Notes: generated by a model not told the origin, from the letters alone. DNA of 64,000 nt from JBBIQS01 sp037442205 (GCA_037442205.1 JBBIQS010000037.1:8748-72747), one strand, 5' to 3'; positions 36,698 to 47,546 are shown, counted from the first letter of the stretch. Numbers and translations are program-made.

Positions 36698-38307
36698 ACC
36701 GGCGGCGGCTCGCCCATCGCCTGCGGCAAGCTGATGATCACCCGCGTCCCCACGCCGACCTCGCTCTTCACCTCCAGCTTGCCTCCGTGCCGCTGCACGA
36801 TGCCGTAGACCACCGACAGCCCGAGCCCGGTCCCCTTCTCCTTGGTGGTGAAGAAGGGATCGAGGATCTTGCCCAGCAGCTCTTCGGGAATCCCGCAGCC
36901 GGTGTCGCGCACCTCGACCTGGACGGTGCGGTCCTCCAGCAACCGGCTCTCGACCGTCAGCTCGCCGCCCTTGGGCATGGCCTCGATGGCGTTCATCACC
37001 ACGTTCAGGAACGCCTGCCGCAGCTGTCCCAGGTCGGCCTGCACCGTCACGCCCTGGCCCAGCCGCGAGGTCAGCTTCACCTGCTGCAGCGCCATCTGGT
37101 TGGCGGCCACCGACAACGCCTCCTCGAGCGCCAGGTTGAGGTCGAGCTGCTTCAGGGTCAGCGGCCGCTGCCGGGCGAAGTCGAGCAGGTTGCGGACGAT
37201 GGCACTACAGCGCTCGGTCTCGCGCTGCACCATCTTGAGGTTCTTGCCGAACTGCGCCTTGCCGGCCTCGTCCAGCGGCTTGCCCTCCAGCAGCCGCTGC
37301 AGGAGCTTGGAGACGGTGAGGATGCCCATCAGCGGGTTGTTGATCTCGTGGGCGATCGACGCCGACAGCTTGCCCAGGCTCGACATCTTCTCGGACTGGA
37401 TCAGCTGCTCCTGCGCGCTCTTGAGGTCGCGGGTGCGCTCCTGCACCTGGGCCTCCAGGCTCTCCAGCAGCTGCGTCCGGTCGGCCCTCGCCTGGCGCAG
37501 CGCCCCGGTCATCTCGTTGAAGCTGGCGGCGACGTAACCGATCTCGGTTGGCGCGATCATCCCGTGCACGGCGATCGGCTGCTCGAAGTCCTGCTCATGT
37601 ACCCGCCGGATGCCTCCCGACAGCTCGCGCAGCGGCTTGAGCACCATCAGCCGCGACAGCAGCGACACCAGCAGGCCGATGGCCAGCGCGGCCAGCGCCG
37701 CCAGCCCGAGGGTGGTGCGGGTCAGCTCGCCGGTGCGCGCGTCGCTCTCCTCCAGCGAGATGGCCACGTCGATGACCCCGAGGATGGAGTCGTTGGCCGA
37801 GTGGGCATGGCAGGCGGCGCTGGAGCAGGCCGGCTCGTTGCGCACCGGAGTGACCACGCCGAGGATGCGGTGGCCCTTCTCCGAGCGGAAGACGCGGGTG
37901 GTGTTCGGCCCCTGGCACGGTCCCAGCGGCTGGTTGCCGGCATGGCACTGGTTGCAGGACTCGGCGTCGCGGTCGGGGATGTGGCCGACCTCCTTGCTGT
38001 CGCGCGAGAAGGTCACCACGCCCTCGCGGTTGAGCATCCGCACCCGCTCGATCGCCGGCTGGCTGGCGATCGACTCCATCGATAGATAGGCGTCCTGCCG
38101 CCGGTCCTCGAGCATGTGGTGGTAGATCGACTGGCTGATGGTCGAGCTGAGCAGGTGCGAGGCGCGCGAGACCTCGTCCAGCGCCGAGCGCTCCTGGTTG
38201 CGCACCGCGACCACCGCGAAGATCCCGATCGCCGCCACGCTCACCAGCACCACCGCTGTTGACAGCTGGGTGCTCAGCCGATTCCACCATTTGACGTGCG
38301 CGGTCAT
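36694..38307 (-). CDS. Histidine kinase with periplasmic c-type heme sensor domain
   Basis: A 537-residue sensor kinase. TM1 is at 16-36, a periplasmic domain at about 37-197 and TM2 at 198-221, followed by HAMP, a coiled coil, HisKA (His320 in LSASIAHEINNPL) and HATPase (MNAIEAMPKGG, RDTGCGIP, DPFFTTKEKGTGLGLS). The periplasmic part contains CNQCH (118-122), a canonical heme c motif. It also contains CSSAACH (161-167), which reads as an unusual CX4CH motif. It presumably senses redox state, oxygen, NO or a similar ligand through heme. It is the first gene of the operon with archaemetzincin and the NtrC-type regulator. Confidence 0.95.
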   Translation of the reverse strand: MTAHVKWWNRLSTQLSTAVVLVSVAAIGIFAVVAVRNQERSALDEVSRASHLLSSTISQSIYHHMLEDRRQDAYLSMESIASQPAIERVRMLNREGVVTFSRDSKEVGHIPDRDAESCNQCHAGNQPLGPCQGPNTTRVFRSEKGHRILGVVTPVRNEPACSSAACHAHSANDSILGVIDVAISLEESDARTGELTRTTLGLAALAALAIGLLVSLLSRLMVLKPLRELSGGIRRVHEQDFEQPIAVHGMIAPTEIGYVAASFNEMTGALRQARADRTQLLESLEAQVQERTRDLKSAQEQLIQSEKMSSLGKLSASIAHEINNPLMGILTVSKLLQRLLEGKPLDEAGKAQFGKNLKMVQRETERCSAIVRNLLDFARQRPLTLKQLDLNLALEEALSVAANQMALQQVKLTSRLGQGVTVQADLGQLRQAFLNVVMNAIEAMPKGGELTVESRLLEDRTVQVEVRDTGCGIPEELLGKILDPFFTTKEKGTGLGLSVVYGIVQRHGGKLEVKSEVGVGTRVIISLPQAMGEPPPV

Positions 38308-38583
38308 GACTGGCTGTGTTGGAGGCTAGGAGCCGCTCCCCCTCGGGTCAAGCCGAGGGCGCTCCGCCCGGCGTACCACTTTTCGCAGCCATTAGGCCCA
38401 CTTACGCGACTTCTTGGCCTGCATACGGGCGTTCGGCTCGCCGGCTTGGCGGATGACTTGAGGGCCGAGGGAGCGGTACTCTCCCGGCCCGTCGGACACG
38501 CTTCGCGTCGCTTTTGGCGAAGCCCTTCCTCGCGAGCCCTGTTGCGATCGACGAGAGACTCTCCAGCCCCAAGGAGCACGCCC

Positions 38584-40200
<1,617 letters not shown>

Positions 40201-40213
40201 CCGTGGCGCGACG

Positions 40214-40244
40214 GCGGCGCCCCGGCGAATGGCCTGGGCGCCGC
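40214..40244. terminator. Hairpin between convergent fumarase and MBL genes
   Basis: GCGGCGCCC and GGGCGCCGC form a perfect 9-base stem with a 13-base loop, 14 bases after the fumarase stop. It could act on both strands. Confidence 0.6.
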
Positions 40245-40269
40245 GACGAACGAAGGACCTCGGGCCCGC

Positions 40270-41091
40270 TCAGCTCACCGACTGTCCCGCAAGCCGCTCG
40301 AACTCGTCCGGGTCGTGCGAGCAGAAGATCGTCAACCCTGCGGCGGGGCGGGCGTGGAGCTCGCGCAGCCGCTCGAGGTTGGCATCGGCGGCCGCCCGAT
40401 CCCAGTGGGCGATCCGCTCGAAGACCCTGAGCCCCGGCGGGCAGGTGGACGGAGTCCGGAGCCGTCCGGAGTGGTAGTACGAGTCCCCGGCGTGGAGCAG
40501 CCAGCCGCTCGCGCCGCGCACCGCCACCGCCGTGTGACCGCGGCTGTGCCCTGGCAGCGGAATGAGGAGCACCTCGTCGTTCGTCCCGGGCAACGCGCGG
40601 ATGGCCCCCAAGCCCATCCACGTCTCGGTGGTCGAGCCGTGCACCGACCACCGCGGCCCGTGGGCAAAGTGGTGCCGGCGATAGCGGTTCCCCTCGAGAA
40701 ACCCCGCGGGAGCCAGCGCCGCGTCGCGCTCCGCGGCCAGCACGTGGATGTCGGCCCAGGGGAAGTCCGCCAGGCCGCCGGCGTGGTCCAGGTCGAGGTG
40801 GGTGGCGATGATGTGGCGCACCTCCTCGGGCCGGAATCCCAGCGCCCTGACCTTCTCCACCGCGCTCTCGCGCGGATCGAGCCGCACGCCCAGCAGCGGC
40901 GCCATCGGCCCGAGCCGAGAGAACGGCCGCGCCAGGTCCCGCGATGCCAGCCCGGTGTCGACCAGCGTCAGCCCTTCCGAGGTCTCGACGAGCAGGCAGT
41001 GGCAGACCATGCGCGCCGGCGTTCGATTCACCAGCCTCCCGCCGGGCGGGCAGAGCGTGCCGCAGTTGAGGTGGTGGATCTTGAGGGCCAT
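40270..41091 (-). CDS. Metallo-beta-lactamase-fold hydrolase
   Basis: A 273-residue MBL-fold enzyme. The metal motif reads THLDLDHAGG, that is HxDxDH with Asp where most family members have the second His. It is followed by LPGHSRGHTAVAV and LLHAGDSYYHSG, with a final His in FCSHDPDEF. Related proteins include AHL lactonase-like and other small-molecule hydrolases; the substrate cannot be told. No signal peptide. It lies 71 bases upstream of the DAHP synthase stop's far side and is transcribed in the same direction. Confidence 0.88.
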   Translation of the reverse strand: MALKIHHLNCGTLCPPGGRLVNRTPARMVCHCLLVETSEGLTLVDTGLASRDLARPFSRLGPMAPLLGVRLDPRESAVEKVRALGFRPEEVRHIIATHLDLDHAGGLADFPWADIHVLAAERDAALAPAGFLEGNRYRRHHFAHGPRWSVHGSTTETWMGLGAIRALPGTNDEVLLIPLPGHSRGHTAVAVRGASGWLLHAGDSYYHSGRLRTPSTCPPGLRVFERIAHWDRAAADANLERLRELHARPAAGLTIFCSHDPDEFERLAGQSVS

Positions 41092-41162
41092 CGGTTCTCT
41101 CCACGCCTTCCCGCTGCGATGGCGAATGCAGCTTCGAGCTGCCTTTCAGCCGCTGAGCGCGG

Positions 41163-42233
41163 TCAGCGCCGCTCGCGCCCCGGCAGCACCTCGCGCAGGA
41201 TCTGCCGGGCGTTGCGCAGCATCTCGACGGTGGTGTCCCAGCCGACGCAGGGATCGGTCACCGAGCAGCCGTACTTGAGCTGCGAGAGATCGGCGGGGAT
41301 CGGCTGGCGGCCCGGCTCGAGGAAGCTCTCGACCATCAGCCCCACCAGCGAGCGATTGCCCTCGCGGATCTGGTGGACCACGTCCTTCATCACCAGCGGC
41401 TGCAGCTCGTGGCGCTTGGAGGAGTTGGCGTGGCTGCAGTCCACCACCAGGTTCCTGGGCAGCCCGGCCTTCTCCAGCGCCTGCTCGGCCAGCGAGACCG
41501 AGACGGTGTCGAAGTTGGGCCGGCCGCTGCCGCCGCGCAGCACCAGGTGGCCGTAGCGGTTGCCGCGGGTGCGCACCACCGCCGAGCGCCCCTGGCCGTT
41601 GACGCCGAGGAAGGCGTGCGGCCGGGCGGCGGAGACGATGCCGTCGATCGCCCCCTGGATGTCGCCATCGGTGGCGTTCTTGAAGCCCACCGGCGTCGAC
41701 AGCCCCGAGCTCATCTCGCGGTGGGTCTGCGACTCGGAGGTGCGCGCGCCGATCGCCGTCCAGCCGACCAGGTCGCCGTAGTACTGCGGGGCGATCGGGT
41801 CGAGGGCCTCGGTGGCCGCCGGCAGCCCCAGCTCGTTGACGTCCCGCAAAAAGCGCCGCGCCCGCTCCATTCCCTCGGCGATGCGGAACGAGTCGTCCAT
41901 GTGCGGGTCGTTGATGAACCCCTTCCAGCCGAGCGAGGTGCGCGGCTTCTCGAAGTAGACCCGCATCACCACCAGCAGCGTGTCGGCGACCTCCCTGGCC
42001 AGCCCGGACAGCCGCTGGGCGTACTCGAGCCCGGCCACCGGGTCGTGGATGGAGCACGGGCCGACCACCACGAAGATCCGCCGGTCGCGGCCGTCGAGGA
42101 TCGCCTCCAGCGCCCGCCGCCCCTGGACCACCGTCTGCGCCGCCGCCTCGCTCAGCGACACCTTGGCCTTCACCTCGTCGGGCGAAGGCATCAGCGCGAA
42201 GTCGATGACGTTTAGGTTTTCGGTGCGCTCCAT
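41163..42233 (-). CDS. DAHP synthase, class I (AroF/G/H type)
   Basis: A 356-residue 3-deoxy-7-phosphoheptulonate synthase, the first step of the shikimate pathway (PEP plus erythrose 4-phosphate). Signatures are VVGPCSIHDPVAGLEYAQRL, VMRVYFEKPRTSLGWKG, the WTAIGARTSESQTHRE block, GFKNATDGDIQ and VDCSHANSSKRHE. It is the feedback-sensitive E. coli type; which amino acid inhibits it is not evident. The aroQ-like gene at 46583 lies 4 kb away on the other strand. Confidence 0.96.
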   Translation of the reverse strand: MERTENLNVIDFALMPSPDEVKAKVSLSEAAAQTVVQGRRALEAILDGRDRRIFVVVGPCSIHDPVAGLEYAQRLSGLAREVADTLLVVMRVYFEKPRTSLGWKGFINDPHMDDSFRIAEGMERARRFLRDVNELGLPAATEALDPIAPQYYGDLVGWTAIGARTSESQTHREMSSGLSTPVGFKNATDGDIQGAIDGIVSAARPHAFLGVNGQGRSAVVRTRGNRYGHLVLRGGSGRPNFDTVSVSLAEQALEKAGLPRNLVVDCSHANSSKRHELQPLVMKDVVHQIREGNRSLVGLMVESFLEPGRQPIPADLSQLKYGCSVTDPCVGWDTTVEMLRNARQILREVLPGRERR

Positions 42234-42368
42234 CGTGCTCCGCTCGCGCTCTTCTTCCCCTCGGCCAGAACAATAACCAGCCGGGCGCCGGATTCGCCCG
42301 ATCGATTCGCTCGGTGAACGAGAGCCTGGGCGCCGGCCGGGCCAGCCAGCCAGCGAGCGGGGCGTGGG

Positions 42369-43445
42369 CTACTGGGCGCTGCCGCGCTCCAGCTTGCGGA
42401 TGGAGACCGCGATCACCTTGTTGATGCGCGTATTCTCCGGCTTGGCCAGCGCCTCGCGCAGCGAGGCCAGGGCGCGGGGATCGCCCAGCTCGGCCAGGGC
42501 CTGCGAGGCCGAGCCGCGCATCGACTCCTCGGCGTCGGCCAGCACTTCCAGGCAGACCTGGAGGGCGTCGGAGCCGCCCAGCGCCGCCAGCAGCGCCAGC
42601 GAGTGGACCCGGTCCTTGCGGTCGGCGCGGGCGTCGCGGGCCAGCGCGGTCAGCCTGGGGATGTCGAACAGCGAGCGCATCTCGCGCAGGGCGCCGCGCG
42701 CCGAGCGCTGCACCTCGACCGCCTCCAGGGGCGAGGTGGCCAGCTCGGACAGCCGGTCCACCGCCAGGGCGTGCTTGTGCGCCCCGAGGATCGCCGCGCA
42801 GCGCTCGCGCACCCGGTAGCTGGGGTGATCGAGCCCCTTCATCAGCAGCAGGTTGGCGGCGCCGGGATCCATGGTGTTCAGGGCCACCTCGGCCGCCTTC
42901 TGGACCTCGCGCTCGGGGTCGCCGAGCAGCTCGGCCAGCAGCAGGCCCGACTCGGCGTCCTTGATCTGCGCCACCACCTCGACCAGCACCGCCCGCACCC
43001 GGCTGCTGCCGCGCTCGCGGGCGGCCTGCAGGTAGGGCAGCGCCTCGGGGCGGGCCAGCTTGAGCAGCGAGCGGCGGCACTCGTCGCGCACCAACTCCTC
43101 GGAGTCGTCGAGGTGGACCACCAGGGCCTCGGCGGCGTGGACGTCGCCCAGGTTCCCCAGGGCCAGCGCGCAGGCGCCGCGCACCGGGTAGTCAGCGTCG
43201 TTCTCCAGGCACTCGGCCAGCGCCGGGCCGGCGTCCAGCCCGCCGACGCGCCCCATGATCAGCGCCGCCTGCAGCCGGACCTTGAGCGGCCGCTCGGGAA
43301 CCCCGCGCAGCGCCTCGACCAGCTTCCCCAGGTCGGCGGCGGAGAGCGAGCTCGGCCTGGCCGGAGCAGCGGCCTCTTCCGCGTGAGCCAGCGGCGCGGC
43401 GAGCCCGAGCGAGATCAGCAGCGAAGCGAGGCGATGAATGCGCAT
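42369..43445 (-). CDS. Periplasmic HEAT-repeat protein
   Basis: A 358-residue protein with a Sec signal peptide (cleavage after AHA at 22). It then has at least eight HEAT/PBS-lyase-type repeats of about 31-37 residues, such as 'DYPVRGACALALGNLGDVHA' and 'EESMRGSASQALAELGDPRA'. It is probably a periplasmic scaffold. It follows the HAMP membrane protein gene by 43 bases on the same strand, which suggests they work together. Partners are unknown. Confidence 0.9.
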   Translation of the reverse strand: MRIHRLASLLISLGLAAPLAHAEEAAAPARPSSLSAADLGKLVEALRGVPERPLKVRLQAALIMGRVGGLDAGPALAECLENDADYPVRGACALALGNLGDVHAAEALVVHLDDSEELVRDECRRSLLKLARPEALPYLQAARERGSSRVRAVLVEVVAQIKDAESGLLLAELLGDPEREVQKAAEVALNTMDPGAANLLLMKGLDHPSYRVRERCAAILGAHKHALAVDRLSELATSPLEAVEVQRSARGALREMRSLFDIPRLTALARDARADRKDRVHSLALLAALGGSDALQVCLEVLADAEESMRGSASQALAELGDPRALASLREALAKPENTRINKVIAVSIRKLERGSAQ

Positions 43446-43488
43446 GATGCTCTGCCCTATCGGATGAGGGTTTTCAGCACCGAAGCGA

Positions 43489-44142
43489 TCAGGCGGCCTG
43501 GGAGCGGGCGGCGGCCTCGGCCTTCTGGCCAGGGGTCGCGGGCTCCTCGCTGGCAGCCGCCTCGAGCAGGCGCTGGCTCATGGCGCGCGCCTTCTCCAGC
43601 TGTGGCCGCAGCAGGTCGGCCGACTCCGGCGACTTGGCGAGCGCCTTCTCCATGGCCTCGGCCACCGCCTTGAGGACCTCGCCGTCGGCCTTGTCCCGGG
43701 CGCGCATGTTGCCGACCGCCTGGAAGAGCACGTCGTAGAAGTTCTTCAGCTCGTCTCCCTTGCGCAGCGGGCGCAGCTGCGGGTAGCGCCCCTCGCCGAT
43801 CACTGCCAGGTAGTGGGAGAAGACGAAGATCGGCCCGGCCACCCGGTGGGTGATCAGGATGCCGAACAGCCCCAGGACGATGGCCATGATCACCGAGATG
43901 GCCATCACCAGCCACAGCAGGGTCGAGTCCTCGGTCTTGACGATGTCCAGGTAGCGGCCGGGCAGGTCGAGCAGGTCGGTGGCCTCGACGTGGGCCTTGT
44001 ACATCAGCCCGCCGAACAGCAGGCTGATGGCCGCCGAGACGACGACCATGATGAGCGTGTACTTGAGCTGGAAGCCGCGGTCGATGAGGTAGGTGCGGCG
44101 GGCGACCTTGGCTCGGGTCGGAGCGGGATTGGCGCTCTCCAT
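43489..44142 (-). CDS. Two-TM HAMP-domain protein
   Basis: A 217-residue protein with TM helices at 27-47 and 76-98, a small periplasmic loop of about 28 residues and a HAMP-like segment (THRVAGPIFVFSHYLAVIGEG, then LRKGDELKNFYDVL). A C-terminal Ala/Glu/Lys-rich helix ends the chain without any kinase, cyclase or MCP output domain. It may relay signals to a separate partner. ATG 44142 is preferred because AGGAGG lies upstream; an ATG 13 codons earlier is possible. Confidence 0.78.
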   Translation of the reverse strand: MESANPAPTRAKVARRTYLIDRGFQLKYTLIMVVVSAAISLLFGGLMYKAHVEATDLLDLPGRYLDIVKTEDSTLLWLVMAISVIMAIVLGLFGILITHRVAGPIFVFSHYLAVIGEGRYPQLRPLRKGDELKNFYDVLFQAVGNMRARDKADGEVLKAVAEAMEKALAKSPESADLLRPQLEKARAMSQRLLEAAASEEPATPGQKAEAAARSQAA

Positions 44143-44270
44143 GGCGTTGATGCCTCCTGAAGCTCGGCTGGCGAGGGACATCTCTCAGGGAAAGAACGGG
44201 AGGCATCTTATCCCGGCCCCCGGCAAAGCCAACTCTTGACAGCGTCGGCTCGCGGACGCTGCATGACGCC

Positions 44271-45527
44271 ATGGTTGACTTGGTCGCCATCTACCGGCAG
44301 GCGGTGGAGTCGCTGGGCGCGCAGAGGCTGGCGCGGGAGGCGCTGGCCGGGCATCGGCGCGCGCTCGAGCCGGCGGCCGGGGGCAAGCTGGCGGTGTTCG
44401 CGCTGGGGAAGCCGGCCTGTGCACTGGCGCGCGGGGCTGCTCAGGCGCTGGGCGAGTCGATCGTCGGGCTGGCCGTCGGCGGGACCGAGTCCGAGTTGCC
44501 GCCGAACGTGAAGTTCATCCGCGGCAGCCACCCGGTGCCCGACCAAGCCAGCCTCGAGGCGGGCGAAGCGCTGATGAGAGCGGTCGGGAGCCTGCGATTC
44601 GAGGACGCCGCGCTCTTCCTGATCGGCGGCGGCGGCTCGGCGATGGCAGTCCTGCCCGCGCCGGGGCTGTCGCTGGCCGACAAGCGCGCCGCGGTGCGGA
44701 GTCTGGTCGGCAGCGGCGCGCCGATCGAAGAGATCAACGCGGTCCGCAAACATTTGTCGGGGCTGAAGGGTGGGAGGGTGGCGCTCGGCTGCCGGGCGGG
44801 TCGGGCGCTGACTCTGGCGCTGTGCGACATCCCCTCGATCGAGTTGGCGGCGGTGGCCTCGGGGCCGACGGCGGCAGACGCAACGACCTATGCCGACTGC
44901 CTGCGCATCATTGAGAGGCGGTCTGTCTCGCTCCCCGAAGCTGCGCAGCGGCTGCTGGAGCGCGGTGCCCGAGGCGCGATCGAAGAGACGCCCAAGCCCG
45001 GCGATCCACGGCTGGCCAGGTTCGAGTCAGCCCTGCTCGCCTCGCCGATCGATCTCGCGCGTCGGGCCGGCGAACTGGCCCGCGCGGCGGGACTCGAGGC
45101 GCAGGTCGAGGAGAAGCCCTTCGCCGGTCCTATCGAACGGCTCGCGGACCGAATCCTCGAGGAAGCGCGGAAACTTCCCCGGGGAGGCGCCTTCGTGATC
45201 GCCGGCGAGCCGACGCTTAGGGTTCCGGAAGGCGCTGGCTCGGGTGGCCGAATGCAGCAGCTGGCGCTCATGCTCGCCTCGGCGCTCGAAGGATCGCCAA
45301 TCCGTGTGCTGTGCGCCGGCAGCGATGGCCGGGACGGGCGCTCGGAGCACGCGGGAGCGGTCATCGACGGGCAGACCGCCTCGCGTGCCCGCGGCGAAGG
45401 AGTCGATCTCTCGCGGGCTCTGCGCGATTTCGACAGCGCTGCTGCTTGCGACCGGCTGAAAATCGCCTTGCCCACCTTCGATTCCGGCACCAATCTGTGC
45501 GACCTCGTGATCGCCGCCGCCGAGTGA
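44271..45527 (+). CDS. Type-2 glycerate kinase (GckA/MOFRL family)
   Basis: A 418-residue enzyme of the DUF4147-MOFRL family, which phosphorylates D-glycerate to 2-phosphoglycerate. The N-terminal domain has ALGKPACALARGA, the GGGGSA loop in LIGGGGSAMAVLPAPG, INAVRKHLSGLKGGR and VASGPTAADATTY. The MOFRL domain near the end contains AGEPTLRVPEGAGSGGRMQQLAL and SDGRDGRSEHAGAVIDG. fmt follows after 24 bases and may be cotranscribed. Confidence 0.94.
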   Translation: MVDLVAIYRQAVESLGAQRLAREALAGHRRALEPAAGGKLAVFALGKPACALARGAAQALGESIVGLAVGGTESELPPNVKFIRGSHPVPDQASLEAGEALMRAVGSLRFEDAALFLIGGGGSAMAVLPAPGLSLADKRAAVRSLVGSGAPIEEINAVRKHLSGLKGGRVALGCRAGRALTLALCDIPSIELAAVASGPTAADATTYADCLRIIERRSVSLPEAAQRLLERGARGAIEETPKPGDPRLARFESALLASPIDLARRAGELARAAGLEAQVEEKPFAGPIERLADRILEEARKLPRGGAFVIAGEPTLRVPEGAGSGGRMQQLALMLASALEGSPIRVLCAGSDGRDGRSEHAGAVIDGQTASRARGEGVDLSRALRDFDSAAACDRLKIALPTFDSGTNLCDLVIAAAE

Positions 45528-45551
45528 TTCGAAGCGCGGCGCAGGACGCAC

Positions 45552-46481
45552 ATGGACAAGCCTCGCATCGTCTTCATGGGCACCCCCGACTTCGCGGTGC
45601 CCTCGCTCGCCGCCTGCGCCGAGATCGGCCAGGTGGTGCTGGTGGTCACCCAGCCCGATCGCCCCAAGGGCCGCGGCAACCAGCTGACTGCTCCGCCGGT
45701 GAAACAGTGGGCGCTCGAGCGCGGTCTGCCGGTGGTCCAGCCCGAGAAGCTCAAGGCCACCCGATTCCACGAGGAGCTGGCCCGCTACGCTCCCGACCTG
45801 GCGGTGGTCGCCGCCTACGGCCGCATCCTGCCTCCCGAGGTGCTGGCGGTCCCGAAGAAGGGCTGCCTCAACGTCCACGGCTCGCTGTTGCCCAAGTACC
45901 GCGGCGCCGCCCCGATCCAGTGGGCGGTCGCCAACGGCGATCCCGAAACCGGCGTCTGCCTGATGCAGATGGAGGCCGGCCTCGACACCGGCCCGGTCGT
46001 CGCCCGCGGCGTCCTCCCCATCGGCCCGGAGGACACCGGCGGCTCGATGCACGACAAGCTGGCGCAGCTCGGCGCTCAGGTGCTGCGCGACGAGGCCCCT
46101 CCTTATATGCGGGGCGAGCGGCAGCCGGTGCCCCAGGACCACGCCCGCGCCACACTCGCCCCGATGCTCAAGAAGGAAGACGGCCGGCTCGACTTCAAGC
46201 TGCCCGCGCGCCTGGTCGAGTGCCGCATCCGCGGCTTTACGCCCTGGCCCGGCGCCTTCACCACCTTCGAAGGCAAGCTGCTCAAAGTGCTGCGCGCCCA
46301 GGTCCACCAGTCCAAGGGCGAGCCAGGGGTCGTCCTCGGCGCCGACGCCCAGGGGATCGAGGTCGGCTGCGGCGAAGGGTCGCTGCTCATCACTGACTTG
46401 CAGCCCGAGGGAGGCAAGAGGATGACCGCCGCCCAGTACCTGCCCGGCCATCGGGTCGAGCGCGGCCAGAGGGTGGGGTAG
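45552..46481 (+). CDS. fmt: Methionyl-tRNA formyltransferase
   Basis: A 309-residue Fmt that formylates initiator Met-tRNA. The catalytic formyltransferase domain has FMGTPDFAVPSL, VTQPDRPKGRGN, the HGSLLPKYRGAAPIQWAV block and the GLDTGPV motif. The C-terminal OB-fold tRNA-binding domain contains RGFTPWPGAFTTF. The common def partner gene is not adjacent. Confidence 0.97.
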   Translation: MDKPRIVFMGTPDFAVPSLAACAEIGQVVLVVTQPDRPKGRGNQLTAPPVKQWALERGLPVVQPEKLKATRFHEELARYAPDLAVVAAYGRILPPEVLAVPKKGCLNVHGSLLPKYRGAAPIQWAVANGDPETGVCLMQMEAGLDTGPVVARGVLPIGPEDTGGSMHDKLAQLGAQVLRDEAPPYMRGERQPVPQDHARATLAPMLKKEDGRLDFKLPARLVECRIRGFTPWPGAFTTFEGKLLKVLRAQVHQSKGEPGVVLGADAQGIEVGCGEGSLLITDLQPEGGKRMTAAQYLPGHRVERGQRVG

Positions 46482-46582
46482 TCGGCTACCCGGCATTGGC
46501 CGGAAGGCGACAAGGAGTTTGGCGTTTGCAGCGAAGGGGTATGATGATCGCCGGCGCTACCTCAAGCCCCTCGAGGTCTTGA

Positions 46583-47506
46583 ATGAACATCCTGATCGTC
46601 CACGGCCCCAACCTGAACCTGCTCGGCGAGGCCAAGGGCGACCCGCTCCCCTTCGGCGAGCTCAACCTGCGGCTGGAGGCCTTCGCCCGCGAGCTGGGGG
46701 CGACGGTCAAGATCATCCAGTCGAACCACGAGGGCGTCATCCTCGACACCCTGCAGGCCGAGCGCAGCTGGGCCGACGCCGTCCTCATCAACCCGGCGGC
46801 GCTGACCCACACCAGCTACTCGCTGCGCGAGTGCCTGCGCCTCCTCGGCAAGCCGGCGATCGAGGTCCACCTCGAGGACATCCGCCGCCGCGAGACCTGG
46901 CGCCGCAAATCGGTGATCAAGGACGCCTGCGAGGCCCAGGTGATGGGCAAGGGCCTGATCAGCTACCTCGACGGCCTGGAGCGGCTGGTCACCGGCAAGT
47001 ACTCCGGCCTGCGCAAGGGCAAGTCGAAGGCCGCCGCCGCCGCGGCGCTGCCCGCCCCCTCCAAGGCCGCCAAGGCTCCGGCCGCCACCGCCAAGATCGC
47101 CAAGACCCTCGGCCGCGCCCAGAGCGCCGACCCGGCGGCGCTGCTGCGCCAGGCCGCTCACGCGCCCCCGCCTCCCCCCAAGGGTGCCATCAAGACCCTG
47201 GGCCGGCTCGCGCCCCCGCCGGCCGCCGAACCCGAGGCCAGGGTTCCCGCAAAGCTGGTCAAGAGCGGCATCTCCCGCTACGCGGTGCGCGAGCGCATCG
47301 CCGCCCGGCTCGGCGGCAAGATCAGCCCGTCGGCCCTGGCCACCTGGGCTCGCGAGCAGTGGCTCAACCTCGAGCGCGGCGCCGCCACCGAGGTCGGGCA
47401 GCGCGAGCTGCTCTCCGAGGCGCTGCAGTCCCTGGCCCTGTCGGCGACGCCGGCGGGCAAGCTGGATGACAACGAGTTGGTCGAACTGATGACGCGCCTG
47501 GATTAG
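46583..47506 (+). CDS. AroQ-like type II dehydroquinase with altered lid and 165-residue extension
   Basis: A 307-residue protein; true AroQ enzymes have about 145. Residues 1-140 match type II 3-dehydroquinate dehydratase: GPNLNLLG, Asn70/His76 in NPAALTHTS, catalytic His96 in IEVHLED and RRxxxRRKS. The mobile lid, normally 'R-x-P-x-x-Y-G' with the catalytic Arg and Tyr, reads GEAKGDPLPFGE. Neither Arg nor Tyr is present, and Phe24 sits at the Tyr position. An Ala/Lys/Pro-rich linker (140-225) with two IAKTLGR/IKTLGR elements leads to a helical C-terminal domain (about 228-307). It may be inactive or altered in activity. A weak promoter (TTGGCG, 15 bases, TATGAT) lies at 46519-46545. Confidence 0.85.
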   Translation: MNILIVHGPNLNLLGEAKGDPLPFGELNLRLEAFARELGATVKIIQSNHEGVILDTLQAERSWADAVLINPAALTHTSYSLRECLRLLGKPAIEVHLEDIRRRETWRRKSVIKDACEAQVMGKGLISYLDGLERLVTGKYSGLRKGKSKAAAAAALPAPSKAAKAPAATAKIAKTLGRAQSADPAALLRQAAHAPPPPPKGAIKTLGRLAPPPAAEPEARVPAKLVKSGISRYAVRERIAARLGGKISPSALATWAREQWLNLERGAATEVGQRELLSEALQSLALSATPAGKLDDNELVELMTRLD

Positions 47507-47546
47507 GCGCTACTTTGCGCGGGCGAAATCCCGCGCCGCGATTCTC

